The translations under genes and the position numbers were made by a program. This document shows positions 7,076 through 15,659 of a stretch of DNA of 31,802 nt, in pieces; within the stretch, counting starts at the first letter, position 1, and each line of letters starts with the position of its first letter. The DNA is from DATAFF01 sp036257595 (GTDB lineage Bacteria > Pseudomonadota > Alphaproteobacteria > Rhizobiales > Aestuariivirgaceae). The notes beneath the pieces are model-generated. The model was not told the DNA's origin. It saw only the letters and a list, made by a program, of their open reading frames with translations, and made no database searches. Location: contig DATAFF010000132.1 of NCBI GenBank assembly GCA_036257595.1, positions 1 to 31,802 on the forward strand, read 5' to 3'.

Positions 7076-8236
7076 TCAGTCCTCGCATAGTGCGAGGGCG
7101 GCCGACAGCGGCCAGCTGATGACGGCATGATCGCCGGGGGCGAGACCGCCCGACTCGGTCTCGAGGCGCTTTGGCGTCAGCACCAGAAGCTCGCCCAGCC
7201 CCTCGGCCGTGACCAGATATTCCGTATGCTCACCAAGAAAGATGCGGTTGCGGACGATGGCCGGCCGGACCTGCCGGCGATGGTCGTTGTTCGGCGGCCG
7301 CTCGCTCGACTCAAGCCGGATGAGCTCGGGCCGAAGGGCGAGGGCGACAGCATCGCCGATACCGGGTCGGCGGGCCCCCGGCGGCAACCGTCCGGCGCTG
7401 CGTGTGCCATCTCCCAGCACCACCTCGACTTCGTTGGCTGCGACCAGCTCGACGACGGCGGCGAGGAAATTCGACCGGCCCACGAAGTCGGCGACATAGC
7501 GATTGACCGGCTCGTCATAAAGGGCGCGCGGCGGGCCGGCCTGAACGATGCGGCCATCGCGCATGATGCACACCCGGTCCGACATCGACAGCGCCTCCTC
7601 CTGGTCGTGGGTGACCAGCACGAAGGTGATCCCGACATTGCGCTGCAGGTTCTGGAGCTCGATCTGCATGTCGCGCCGGAGCTTGCGGTCGAGAGCGGCC
7701 AGCGGCTCGTCGAGAAGAAGCACCTGGGGCCGGTTGATCAGCGCGCGGGCGAGTGCGACCCGCTGCTGTTGTCCGCCGGACAGCTCGAAGCTGCGGCGCT
7801 GGTCGAGCCCGGAAAGGCGGACCAGCTCGAGCGTCTCGGACACACGGCGGCTGATCTCGCTGCGGGGCGGACGCGGCCGAAGCTGGCGCAGTCCGAAAGC
7901 GACGTTGTCGAAGACATTGAGATGGGGAAATAGCGCGTAGTGCTGAAATACCATGTTCACCGGGCGACGATAGGCGGGAACACCGGTGACGTCGACGCCC
8001 TCGATCAGCACATGACCAGAAGCCGGCTGTTCGAAGCCGGCGATCATGCGCAGCGAGGTGGTCTTGCCGCAGCCGGAAGGCCCGAGCAGCGACACGAAGG
8101 TCCCTTGGGCGATTTTCAAGCTGACATTGTCGACCGCCAAAACATCCCCGTAACGCATTGAAACATCTTGGAATTCAACGACAGGGTTGGCCGCAGCGCC
8201 GGTGCGCATGGCGAGGTCGACGACGGTTTGGTCCAT
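7076..8236 (-). CDS. Polyamine-type ABC transporter ATP-binding protein (PotA-like)
   Basis: A 386-residue ATPase that opens the importer operon. It has Walker A GPSGCGKTT (52-60), Q-loop VFQHYALFPHL, signature LSGGQQQ (152-158), Walker B VLLLDEP (172-178) and H-loop His210. The C-terminal third (from about residue 240) is a TOBE-type domain as in PotA and related importers. It is divergent from sbcD across a 179-base gap that must hold both promoters. Four genes in a row with gaps of 19 and 2 bases and one 4-base overlap make a tight operon. Confidence 0.92.
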   Translation of the reverse strand: MDQTVVDLAMRTGAAANPVVEFQDVSMRYGDVLAVDNVSLKIAQGTFVSLLGPSGCGKTTSLRMIAGFEQPASGHVLIEGVDVTGVPAYRRPVNMVFQHYALFPHLNVFDNVAFGLRQLRPRPPRSEISRRVSETLELVRLSGLDQRRSFELSGGQQQRVALARALINRPQVLLLDEPLAALDRKLRRDMQIELQNLQRNVGITFVLVTHDQEEALSMSDRVCIMRDGRIVQAGPPRALYDEPVNRYVADFVGRSNFLAAVVELVAANEVEVVLGDGTRSAGRLPPGARRPGIGDAVALALRPELIRLESSERPPNNDHRRQVRPAIVRNRIFLGEHTEYLVTAEGLGELLVLTPKRLETESGGLAPGDHAVISWPLSAALALCED

Positions 8237-8415
8237 GGCCGGTCATCATGCAGAGAGCTTATCGATTGAACAAGGGGCGGGTTTGGCGCCCGACTTCCTG
8301 CCAGCGCCCTGTCATGAGACTTCGAATTTCATCGCCGGCTTTCATCGCAGCCGACTGAAATGCCGTCGCGAATCGTTGCGCGGGTCCAGGGAATCGGCCA
8401 ATCCTCCGAAGCACG

Positions 8416-9654
8416 ATGCTGCGAATCCTGCACACGGGCGACTGGCATATCGGACGCACACTTAACGGGTGGGCGCGTCGCAACGAGCATGCTGTGGCTC
8501 TTGCCGAGATCGAGCGCATCATCGTCGAGCGACAGATCGATGCCTTGATCGTCGCCGGCGATATTTTCGACAGCATGGCGCCGAGCGCCGATGCCCGCGG
8601 CATGTTCTATGGCGCCATGGATCGCATGCATGCGCGCCGACCTGGACTGTCGAGCATCGTGATCGCCGGCAACCACGATCACGCCGGACAGCTCGAGGCT
8701 CCCTCGGTGCTGTTGCAACGGCTCGGCACCCGGGTGGTGGGGACGCTGCGGCAGGTTGACGGCCGCCTCGATGCGAGGAAGCACCATGTCGTCTTGAAGG
8801 ATGCGACAGGATGCCCGAGAGCCTGCGTGCTGGTCCTGCCGTTTCTCGGCGTTGGCGATATCCCCCGCATAGCGCCGGAGGAGTGCACCGGCTCGGCCAT
8901 CGTCGAGGGCGTACGGCGGCTGCATCAAAGTGCGATCGCCGAGGCGCTGGCGGCGTCCGACGGGCTGCCGCTGATCGTGACCGGGCACCTGACGCTTGCC
9001 GGCTCGGCCGAGAGCGAAATCTCGGAGCGGCGCATCCTGGTCGGTGGCGAGCATGCCGTGCCGCATGACATCTTCCCTCCAACGGTCGCTTACGCCGCGC
9101 TTGGCCATCTCCACCGCCCGCAATGGGTCGGGCGGACCACGGTGCGTTATGCCGGCTCGCTCTTTCCCTTGTCGGCGTCCGAGCGTGACTATGAGCACGG
9201 GGTGAGCGTGGTCAGCATCGATCCGACGGGTGGCGTGGCGGTGGAGCACCTGCCGCTTGCCCGTCCGGTGCCCTTCATCCGCCTGCCGGCCAGCGGCGCC
9301 CTGGAGCGGTCGGCGATTGCCGATGCGTTCCGGGAATTGAGCCTCGATCCGCAGCTCGCAACCGAGCTCAGGCCGTTCGTCCATGTCGCCGTCAAGGTGA
9401 ATGGTACGGCGGCGGGGATCCGTGGCGAGGTCGACGAGATCGCCGGCGGCTTTCCGGTCAGGGTGGCAGCGCCCCCCGAGATCGTGCGCAGCTGCGCGAT
9501 CGAGCACGCCGGCAACGCCGCCGGGACCGCACCGCCCCAGCTCAAGGACATCGATCCGCTCGATCTCTTCACCCAGGCCTTCGTCGCCTGCCATCAGGTG
9601 GCGCCGGCGGAGATTCACCTGCGGGCCTTCGCCGCAGCGCGGGAAGAGGTCTAG
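8416..9654 (+). CDS. sbcD: Exonuclease SbcD (Mre11-type nuclease subunit)
   Basis: A 412-residue metallophosphoesterase nuclease, partner of SbcC in removing hairpins and protein-blocked DNA ends. The five phosphoesterase motifs are visible: D9-W-H11, GDIFD (Asp49), GNHDH (85-89), the GH of VTGHLTL, and GHLH near residue 231. The ATG at 8416 opens directly into LRILHTGDWHIGR, the standard SbcD start. Five bases separate its stop region from sbcC, so the two are one operon. The capping domain follows after about residue 270. Confidence 0.95.
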   Translation: MLRILHTGDWHIGRTLNGWARRNEHAVALAEIERIIVERQIDALIVAGDIFDSMAPSADARGMFYGAMDRMHARRPGLSSIVIAGNHDHAGQLEAPSVLLQRLGTRVVGTLRQVDGRLDARKHHVVLKDATGCPRACVLVLPFLGVGDIPRIAPEECTGSAIVEGVRRLHQSAIAEALAASDGLPLIVTGHLTLAGSAESEISERRILVGGEHAVPHDIFPPTVAYAALGHLHRPQWVGRTTVRYAGSLFPLSASERDYEHGVSVVSIDPTGGVAVEHLPLARPVPFIRLPASGALERSAIADAFRELSLDPQLATELRPFVHVAVKVNGTAAGIRGEVDEIAGGFPVRVAAPPEIVRSCAIEHAGNAAGTAPPQLKDIDPLDLFTQAFVACHQVAPAEIHLRAFAAAREEV

Positions 9655-9658
9655 CGCC

Positions 9659-12600
9659 ATGCGCATCCTCAGAATCGCCGGAGAAGGCTTGGCGAGCCTG
9701 GTACAGCCCTTCGTCGTCGATCTGACTGCCGAGCCGCTGAAGGGTGCCGGTCTTTTTGCCATCACCGGTCCGACCGGCGCTGGCAAATCGACGATTCTCG
9801 ATGCCGTCTGCCTCGCCATTTACGGGCAATATCCGCGCGCCAGCCATGCCGGCCCGGAGAAGATCGCCGATGTCAACGAGGAAGAGCTGGCGGCCGGCGA
9901 CGAGCGCTCGATCCTGAGCAAGGGCGCCGCCTGGGGGTGTGCCGAGGCCGAGTTCATCGGTCTGGACGGGCAGCATTATCTGGCGCGCTGGCAGGTCCGG
10001 CGGGCGCGCGATCGGCCAGACGGCAAGCTGCAGCGGGTCGAGCGCTCGCTGGCCCGGATCGGTGATGGAGGAATCGAGATGATTGCGGCCCAGGCCCGGG
10101 AGATCGACCGGGAGGTTGAAGCTGCAACCGGATTCACCTTCGAGCAGTTCCGGCGCACCGTTCTTCTGGCGCAAGGCGATGTCGATGCCTTTCTGCGGGC
10201 CCGCCCCAAGGATCGCGCGGCGTTGCTCGACAAGATCACCAACACCGGCGTCTATGCCGAGATTTCGCGCCGGGTGCATGAGCTGTGCCGGGTCGCCGAG
10301 GCCAGCATCGAGCGGCTGGCGGCCGAGCTTGGCGGCATCGGTTTGATGCCGCCCGAAAGGCGCAGTGGGCTCGAGGCGGAGCGGCGCGAAGCCGAGCAGG
10401 CGCTCATCTCCCACAAGCAGGAGCGCGATCGCATCGATGGCGAGATCGTCCGCCATGGGCAGATCGAGGCCTGTCGGGCTGCCCTGGTGCGGGCCGAAAG
10501 CGATCTCGCGGAGGCCGTCAGGCAGCAAAGCGCCGCGGCCGAGCAGAAGGCGCGTCTCGATCTCCTCGACAAGGCGGCGGCGCTGCGGCCGATGCTGCAC
10601 CATCTCGAGGCGGCGCGGGCCGAGACCGACAAATGCCGCCAGGCCCATACGAGCGCCAATGACGAGCTGACGCGCTGCGCCGACGCCCTTGGCGACGCGG
10701 CGGCTGTCCTTGCCAGGCGGGCCCAGGAGGAGCAGGCGAGCGAGCTGGAGTTCCAGGAGCTCGTGCCGCTCTGGGAGGAAGCCGCCCGGCTCGACGGCGA
10801 GATCGCCAATGCCCGGAAGGACGCTGCCGAGCTCCGCGAGAAGGTCAACCGCCAGCGTATGGCCGCCGTCGATGCCGCGGCCTCGGCGCAGGAATCGACG
10901 AGCCGGCTGGCCGAGCTCGAGAAGCAGCTTCGGCAAGTCGGCGGCGAGTTGCGCAGTCATGGGGCGGCGCGGCTGCTCGCCGAGCAATGGCCGACGGTCG
11001 AGGGCGACCTGCCGAAGCGCGACGCGTTGCGCCGCGACTCTCATAAACTCGCCGGGTCGCTGGCAAACATCGCTTCCGAACGCGGCCAGATCGTCGACCG
11101 GCTGGACCAGGCCAGCGCGGGGATTGCCGAGATCCGCGACCAGGCCGAGGCGTTGCGTGAGCGTGCCGCGCAAAAGGCATCTGCCCTGAAAGCGGCCGAG
11201 AACCCGGCTCTCGAGGCCCGGGCGGCCAGTCTCGACCAGTTGGCGGAGCGTGCCCGTATCATGCAGGAGGCAGCACGCCGGCATGCCGCTGCCCGGTCGC
11301 GACTGGCCTTGGCCGAGCGGACGCAGCGCGACGAGGCCGATGCCCTGGCGCGCCACATGGAGGCCGCACGATCAGCTCAGGCGAGGCTCTCCGAGGCACG
11401 CGATCGGCGTGGCGCCGACCAGCTGCTGTTCGACTTGGCGGAGGCCGCCGTATCGACGAAGGCGGTGGAGCTCAGGGCCGCCCTGGTCGAAGGCGAGCCC
11501 TGTCCGGTCTGCGGTTCGGCCACGCACCGCCAGGCGGAGGAGACGGCCGAGCTGGTGGCAGCGCTGAAGCTGCGCAAGGCGGCGATCGACGCACAGATCG
11601 AGGAGGCCGAGCGGCTGGAGGCGGAAGCTCTCGGCCAGGCGGCGGCGGCGCGGTCGCGCCAGGGGGTTACGGAGGAGCAGGTCGCCACCCATCGCAGCGA
11701 GATGGTCGAAGCGCGGCAGGCCTATGGGCGCAGCCGGGCGTTGTTCCTCGCCGATCGCCGGCAGAAGGATCGCGACCTGGCGGCCAGCGCCGATCCGGAT
11801 CCAGTCGCTACCGAGTCGCTGATCGCAATGATCGACGAGCGCCGGGCGGCGTGCCGCGAGAGACTCAAGGCGTCGAGCGCATTGCGCCAAGAGCGCGACC
11901 AGCTGGTCGAGGCGGCGGAGGGCTTCGAGCGCGAGCTTGCGCGTCTGACCGAGGATCGCAGCGCTCTTGCCGGCCGCCTCAGCGAGCTGAAGGAGGCCGC
12001 CGCCGTCGCCACTGAACGGAGTCATGGCTTGCACGACCGCATCGCCTCGATCGACCGTGAGCTCAAGCCGCTGATCGAGCCGCTCGGACTGAGCGAGCTC
12101 GATCTCGACCGCGATCCCGACGGCCTCGTGACGCAATTGGCGAAGCAGGCAACGGCCTATCGCGCTCTGGCCGATCGATTCCGCGGCTGCGAGAGTGAAA
12201 TTGCCAAGCTCAATCCCCGTTGCGTCGAGAGCCGGTCGCTCGAGGAACGGGTCCTGGCGCAGCTAAGGGAGGATGAGGCGGTGCTGGTCGGGCGCGAGGA
12301 GCGGATCGACGAGCTGCGGCTGCGTCGCGCTGGGCTGCTCGCCGGCGAGGAGACCGGGGCCCATCGGGCCCGGCTCACCCATCTCCGCCGGCAGGTGCGT
12401 GAAGCTTTCAAGCTGGCCGAGGCGGCCCATGGCGTGACCAAGGCCGAGGAAGCAACGGCCGCAAGCCGGGCAGCATCGCTCGCCGCTTTGGTCGACCAGG
12501 CGCGGATGCGCGAGGACCGCGCTGCCGACGATCTTGCCGATTCGAAGCGCAAGCTGGCATTGAGCGATGCCGAGCTCGCCACCCTGATGGCGGTCGATGA

Positions 12601-13456
12601 TTCCGAGGTCGAGGAATTGCGTGCTGGCCTTTCGATGGTGGCGGATGCGGTGAGCCGCATGGCGACACTGGTTGATGAGCGCGAGCGGGATCTCGCAGTG
12701 GCGCTGGCCGGTGGCGAGCCTCAGGCCGATGTCGAGATCCTCGCTCATCGCCGGCTTGGGCTCACCGAAGACTTGGAGCAGCTGCAACGCCGCATCGGCG
12801 AGGTCGACGGCATTCTGAGAAGCGATGATGACAACCGGCTGCTGGCCGGCGATCTCGAGGAGCGGATTGCCGTGGCCAATGCCGAGGTCACGACTTGGCG
12901 TGAGGTCTGGCAGGCCGTCGGATCGGCCGATGGATCGAAGTTCCAGCGCTTCGCCCAGAGCGTGACGCTGACCAATCTAGTGCACCTCGCCAACATCCAC
13001 CTCGCCGACCTCAATCCGCGCTATCGCCTCGAGACCGCTCCGGGAAGCGATCTTGGTCTGCAGATCGTCGATCTCGAGCAGGACGAGGCGCGGCGCTCGA
13101 CGGTAAGCCTTTCGGGGGGCGAGCGCTTCCTCACTTCGCTGGCATTGGCGCTGGCGCTGTCTGGTCTCGAAGGGCGGATGAGCTTCGTTGACACGCTGTT
13201 CATCGATGAGGGATTCGGCAGCCTCGACGCCGATACGCTCGATGTCGCCATCGATGCTCTCGAGCGGCTCCATGGCAAGGGCCGCAAGGTCGGTGTCATC
13301 AGCCACGTCGAGGCGATGCATGAGCGCATTCCCGTCCAGATAAGGGTGGAAAAGCGCAGCAACGGCCGGAGCGTTGTCGCCATCGAGGGGGCGGCGCCGG
13401 CCAGCCAGCCAGAGTTGATCGGCGAGCAAGTATTTTCTCTATCCAAAGTTGGATAG
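9659..13456 (+). CDS. sbcC: Exonuclease SbcC (Rad50-type SMC ATPase subunit)
   Basis: A 1265-residue SMC-like ATPase that forms the Rad50-type arm of the SbcCD nuclease. The N-terminal lobe has Walker A GPTGAGKST (37-45) and a Q-loop in RTVLLAQGD. Two long coiled coils flank a zinc hook, Cys615-P-V-Cys618, almost exactly mid-protein, where two molecules join. The C-terminal lobe has signature SLSGGERF (about 1150), Walker B LFIDEGFGSLD (about 1180) and the H-loop ISHVEAM. The ATG at 9659 comes four bases after the sbcD stop; the open frame continues upstream inside sbcD but that is a shadow. Size fits alphaproteobacterial SbcC. Confidence 0.95.
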   Translation: MRILRIAGEGLASLVQPFVVDLTAEPLKGAGLFAITGPTGAGKSTILDAVCLAIYGQYPRASHAGPEKIADVNEEELAAGDERSILSKGAAWGCAEAEFIGLDGQHYLARWQVRRARDRPDGKLQRVERSLARIGDGGIEMIAAQAREIDREVEAATGFTFEQFRRTVLLAQGDVDAFLRARPKDRAALLDKITNTGVYAEISRRVHELCRVAEASIERLAAELGGIGLMPPERRSGLEAERREAEQALISHKQERDRIDGEIVRHGQIEACRAALVRAESDLAEAVRQQSAAAEQKARLDLLDKAAALRPMLHHLEAARAETDKCRQAHTSANDELTRCADALGDAAAVLARRAQEEQASELEFQELVPLWEEAARLDGEIANARKDAAELREKVNRQRMAAVDAAASAQESTSRLAELEKQLRQVGGELRSHGAARLLAEQWPTVEGDLPKRDALRRDSHKLAGSLANIASERGQIVDRLDQASAGIAEIRDQAEALRERAAQKASALKAAENPALEARAASLDQLAERARIMQEAARRHAAARSRLALAERTQRDEADALARHMEAARSAQARLSEARDRRGADQLLFDLAEAAVSTKAVELRAALVEGEPCPVCGSATHRQAEETAELVAALKLRKAAIDAQIEEAERLEAEALGQAAAARSRQGVTEEQVATHRSEMVEARQAYGRSRALFLADRRQKDRDLAASADPDPVATESLIAMIDERRAACRERLKASSALRQERDQLVEAAEGFERELARLTEDRSALAGRLSELKEAAAVATERSHGLHDRIASIDRELKPLIEPLGLSELDLDRDPDGLVTQLAKQATAYRALADRFRGCESEIAKLNPRCVESRSLEERVLAQLREDEAVLVGREERIDELRLRRAGLLAGEETGAHRARLTHLRRQVREAFKLAEAAHGVTKAEEATAASRAASLAALVDQARMREDRAADDLADSKRKLALSDAELATLMAVDDSEVEELRAGLSMVADAVSRMATLVDERERDLAVALAGGEPQADVEILAHRRLGLTEDLEQLQRRIGEVDGILRSDDDNRLLAGDLEERIAVANAEVTTWREVWQAVGSADGSKFQRFAQSVTLTNLVHLANIHLADLNPRYRLETAPGSDLGLQIVDLEQDEARRSTVSLSGGERFLTSLALALALSGLEGRMSFVDTLFIDEGFGSLDADTLDVAIDALERLHGKGRKVGVISHVEAMHERIPVQIRVEKRSNGRSVVAIEGAAPASQPELIGEQVFSLSKVG

Positions 13457-13468
13457 TCGCAAGATTTA

Positions 13469-13497
13469 TTGCGCTAACGGTTGTGATGAGCTATAAC
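13469..13497 (+). promoter_or_regulatory. Predicted promoter of the CesT-like gene pair
   Basis: TTGCGC (13469-13474), a 17-base spacer and TATAAC (13492-13497), just past the sbcC stop. Transcription would begin near 13504, which makes the GTG at 13508 an unlikely start and supports ATG 13532. The chaperone-like genes are thus probably transcribed apart from sbcDC. Confidence 0.55.
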
Positions 13498-13531
13498 CGC
13501 GCTGGTTGTGCAAAAACCGGGGGATCACACA

Positions 13532-14005
13532 ATGCGAGTAGATCAGCTCGTGCGTGAGCTGGGGGTGAGGCTTGGCCTGCCGCTGGCGCTTGACGGCAAT
13601 GGCATGTGTCGGCTCGTCTTCAATGGCGGAATGAATGTCGATGTCGAGGCCCTGCGCGACGATGGTGAGAAGTTCATCATTTATTCGGTCCTCGCGAAAT
13701 TGCGTCCGGGACCGCGCGGCGCGCTATACCAGGCGCTTCTCGAGGCCAATCTGCCGACCGAGAACGGCGGTGCAGGCGTGCTCGCGCTCGATGTCGAGCG
13801 GGATGAAATCCTGCTTCAGAGAATTCTCGACGCTACCTCGCTGACCGCAGTCTATCTCTCTGAAATCGTCGAGAAATTCGTGGATATGGCAGTCAGCTGG
13901 ACAGAGCGGATCGAGCGCTTCGATCAACGGGCTTTGACAAGCGGTCCAATGGAACGCGGCGACAATGACGAGCCGGGGCAGGGGATTTATCACCCGCGTG
14001 CCTGA
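13532..14005 (+). CDS. CesT-like type III secretion chaperone family protein (copy 1)
   Basis: A 157-residue acidic protein of the CesT/Tir chaperone fold. Family features are the opening helix VRELGVRLGLPLALDGNGMCRLVF, the strand NVDVEAL, the helix ALYQALLEANL, and the strand pair LALDVERDEILLQR before a closing helix ending in SWTERIERF. Such proteins are small dimers that hold secreted effectors partly unfolded. The start at 13532 has GGGGGAT ahead of it. A paralogue follows 45 bases later. No effector or type III apparatus gene is in the window, so the client is unknown and it may serve another role. Confidence 0.75.
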   Translation: MRVDQLVRELGVRLGLPLALDGNGMCRLVFNGGMNVDVEALRDDGEKFIIYSVLAKLRPGPRGALYQALLEANLPTENGGAGVLALDVERDEILLQRILDATSLTAVYLSEIVEKFVDMAVSWTERIERFDQRALTSGPMERGDNDEPGQGIYHPRA

Positions 14006-14050
14006 TCAGTTGCTTACCGGAACGATTCCGACACTGAAGGGGGAGAAAGC

Positions 14051-14509
14051 ATGGTCAACGAACTGATCGCGGGCATGGCGCAGCGGCTCGGGCTGTCCCT
14101 GGAGCTCAATGACGAGGGTGCCTGCAGGCTGGTGTTCGAGGACAAATACACGGTCGACATCCAGGTCCAGGAAGGCCAGGAGAACCGCTTCTATTTCGTC
14201 AGCACGGTCGGCCAGGCCGAGGCGCCCACCGAGGCGCAGCTGCGCACCTTGCTCGATGCCAATCTTTTCGGACAGGGCACCGGCGAGGCGGCTCTCGCCT
14301 ATGACCCGGATATGGAGGAAATTCTGCTCCAGCGCTGTTTCGATGCGCGATATGTCGATCTCGGCCAACTGATGGCCGCGCTGGAAGAATTCGTCAATAT
14401 CGTGGCGAGCTGGACCGAGCGGCTGGACGGGCAGGGGGCGGAGAAATCCGGTAACTCGGCAGAAGCGACCGCACTCGCCCAGGGCGATCCCTCGTTCCTC
14501 CGGATCTAG
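14051..14509 (+). CDS. CesT-like type III secretion chaperone family protein (copy 2)
   Basis: A 152-residue protein clearly paralogous to the one before it: both share LGL-x-L-x-L, CRLVF, LL-x-ANL, LA-x-D, EILLQR and SWTER at matching places. Overall identity looks moderate, so the duplication is old. GAAGGGGGAGAAAGC precedes the ATG at 14051, a strong ribosome binding site. Tandem chaperone-like genes could form a heterodimer, as known for some CesT-class pairs. The Gln/Glu-rich C-terminal 25 residues are unlike copy 1. Confidence 0.75.
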   Translation: MVNELIAGMAQRLGLSLELNDEGACRLVFEDKYTVDIQVQEGQENRFYFVSTVGQAEAPTEAQLRTLLDANLFGQGTGEAALAYDPDMEEILLQRCFDARYVDLGQLMAALEEFVNIVASWTERLDGQGAEKSGNSAEATALAQGDPSFLRI

Positions 14510-14576
14510 AGCATGATGGGGTTGGGTCGCAGCGGTCGGTGGCTGGCGCAACCTCTTTCAAGGCGGTAGGCTTTCT

Positions 14577-14593
14577 TCTGGCGATCAGCCAGA
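14577..14593 (+). promoter_or_regulatory. Hairpin overlapping the ribosome binding site of the DUF2934 gene
   Basis: TCTGGC (14577-14582), a five-base loop, GCCAGA (14588-14593). The right arm runs into the purine-rich ribosome binding site AGAGGAGAG (14591-14599) before the ATG at 14604. Folding could limit translation. A TAGGC-containing heptamer-like stretch (AGGCGGTAGGC, 14561-14571) lies directly before it. Confidence 0.4.
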
Positions 14594-14603
14594 GGAGAGC
14601 GCA

Positions 14604-14972
14604 ATGAAGGAATCCGACAGCTTCGCGAGAGAGGAACGGATCAGGGCGAAGGCCTATCAGATTTGGCTCGACGAGGGTTGTCCCGACGGTCGCGACGAAG
14701 CGCATTGGGAGATGGCGCGCGAGCTCGTTGCCATCGAGGACAATCCCGAATCTGGAAGAATGCCCATCCCCGACGGCGATCAGGTTGGCGAATGGGGTGA
14801 ACCGGTGGAGGATTCGCAGGTAGCGGCAAATTCGGTCGGCGAGCTTCCGACCACCGTCGACGAGGACGAGCAACTTTATCCGCCTTCCCGCGCCAACGCC
14901 CGCAAGGTCGCCACGCAAAAGCCGGCAGCGCCCGCCAAGTCACGCTCGCCACGCCGACCACCCAAGCACTAG
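14604..14972 (+). CDS. DUF2934 domain protein
   Basis: A 122-residue protein. Residues 9-45 (REERIRAKAYQIWLDEGCPDGRDEAHWEMA) match the DUF2934 pattern common in Hyphomicrobiales: R-E-E-x-I-R-x-x-A-Y-x-I-W, then G-R-x-x-x-H-W. The rest is a disordered linker with a basic Pro/Arg/Lys-rich tail (SRSPRRPPKH) that could bind nucleic acid. Biochemical function of the family is unknown. The stop codon TAG (14970-14972) stands at the edge of the heptamer hairpin element. Confidence 0.8.
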   Translation: MKESDSFAREERIRAKAYQIWLDEGCPDGRDEAHWEMARELVAIEDNPESGRMPIPDGDQVGEWGEPVEDSQVAANSVGELPTTVDEDEQLYPPSRANARKVATQKPAAPAKSRSPRRPPKH

Positions 14973-14973
14973 A

Positions 14974-15037
14974 CAGGCGGTAGGCAGTAGGCCGGAAGAG
15001 CACCGCTTACTGCCCAACGCCAAAATGCCTACTGCCT
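14974..15037. repeat. Heptamer inverted array A (terminator-like hairpin)
   Basis: Units CAGGCGG, TAGGCAG and TAGGCCG run from 14974 to 14994 at a 7-bp period. They face an inverted set ending in GCCTACTGCCT. The core stem AGGCAGTAGGC (14982-14992) pairs perfectly with GCCTACTGCCT (15027-15037) across 34 bases. It lies exactly between two convergent genes (stops at 14972 and 15046), so it probably works as a two-way terminator. It shares its unit with the element at 23323-23534. Confidence 0.75.
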
Positions 15038-15045
15038 CATCATCA

Positions 15046-15525
15046 CTAAGGTGTTTTCGGAACCCGCCCGCTATGAAGCTCGAAAGCTGTCGGCCGCGAG
15101 AGCTGGCCCGGACCTTCGACGCCTGTCGCGACATTGGCGTTGCTGTCCCTTGGCACCCGGCCGGTTTCCGACCCGGGGCCTAAGCGTGTTCGCGTGGTCG
15201 TCGAGCCCGCCGGCGCATCGTTGGGCATGGCACCGGCGCCCGTGGTGGTGTCCGATGGCGCACCCGGCGTCGTGCGCAGCTGCTCGTTTTGATTGACGCC
15301 CGTGACGGTCCGCTGGGTCGGGCTGCCGGTCGGCATGGTGGGAGTGAGCTGATTTTGCCCGGCGGTGCCGGGAGTCACGGGACCAGCCGGCACACCGGTC
15401 GCGCCGGCGCCGGCTCCGGCTCCGCCGCCGGTCGCACCGCCGCCTCCCGCAGTCTGCGCCCATGCGGCACCGGAAAGCGCCGTTCCGATGACAAGGGCGA
15501 TGATCGTCAAACCTGCACGTCTCAT
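15046..15525 (-). CDS. Secreted low-complexity Gly/Thr/Pro-rich protein
   Basis: A 159-residue protein beginning with a clear Sec signal peptide (MRRAGLTIIALVIGTALSGAAWA, cut after AWA). The mature part is a Gly/Ala repeat (GGGGATGGGAGAGAG) followed by a Thr/Pro/Asn-rich disordered region with no Cys and no enzymatic motif. The ATG at 15525 follows GAGGAG; the longer open frame upstream has no such site. I do not recognise a family. It is likely periplasmic or surface-exposed, with function unknown. Confidence 0.7.
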   Translation of the reverse strand: MRRAGLTIIALVIGTALSGAAWAQTAGGGGATGGGAGAGAGATGVPAGPVTPGTAGQNQLTPTMPTGSPTQRTVTGVNQNEQLRTTPGAPSDTTTGAGAMPNDAPAGSTTTRTRLGPGSETGRVPRDSNANVATGVEGPGQLSRPTAFELHSGRVPKTP

Positions 15526-15587
15526 TGGTGGTACTCCTCGCAATTCACCATGCACGCCCCCTCGAGCATATGATCCAAAACCTGTGG

Positions 15588-15633
15588 CCTCACCCTGAGG
15601 TTCCGCCGCCTGGCGAGATGCCTTGACGGCGGC
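15588..15633. repeat. Two small palindromes in the divergent intergenic region
   Basis: CCTCA-CCC-TGAGG (15588-15600) and GCCGCC (15605-15610) with GGCGGC (15628-15633) lie side by side between the secreted-protein gene and the FAD oxidoreductase. They may be parts of a degenerate dispersed intergenic repeat or of the divergent promoter region. Confidence 0.35.
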
Positions 15634-15659
15634 GCAAACGGCATCGGACAAAGCATAAC

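Noticed and set aside
9569..11356. A 595-codon open frame antisense to sbcC
   Set aside because: It overlaps the confirmed SbcC frame with its ATPase and zinc-hook motifs; its own translation has no family features.
13532..14509. The paired small genes as a toxin-antitoxin module
   Set aside because: Both proteins are clear paralogues with the CesT-like pattern; neither looks like a toxin.
14974..15037. Heptamer arrays as a CRISPR array
   Set aside because: Units are 7 bp with no spacers of regular length and no cas genes in the window.
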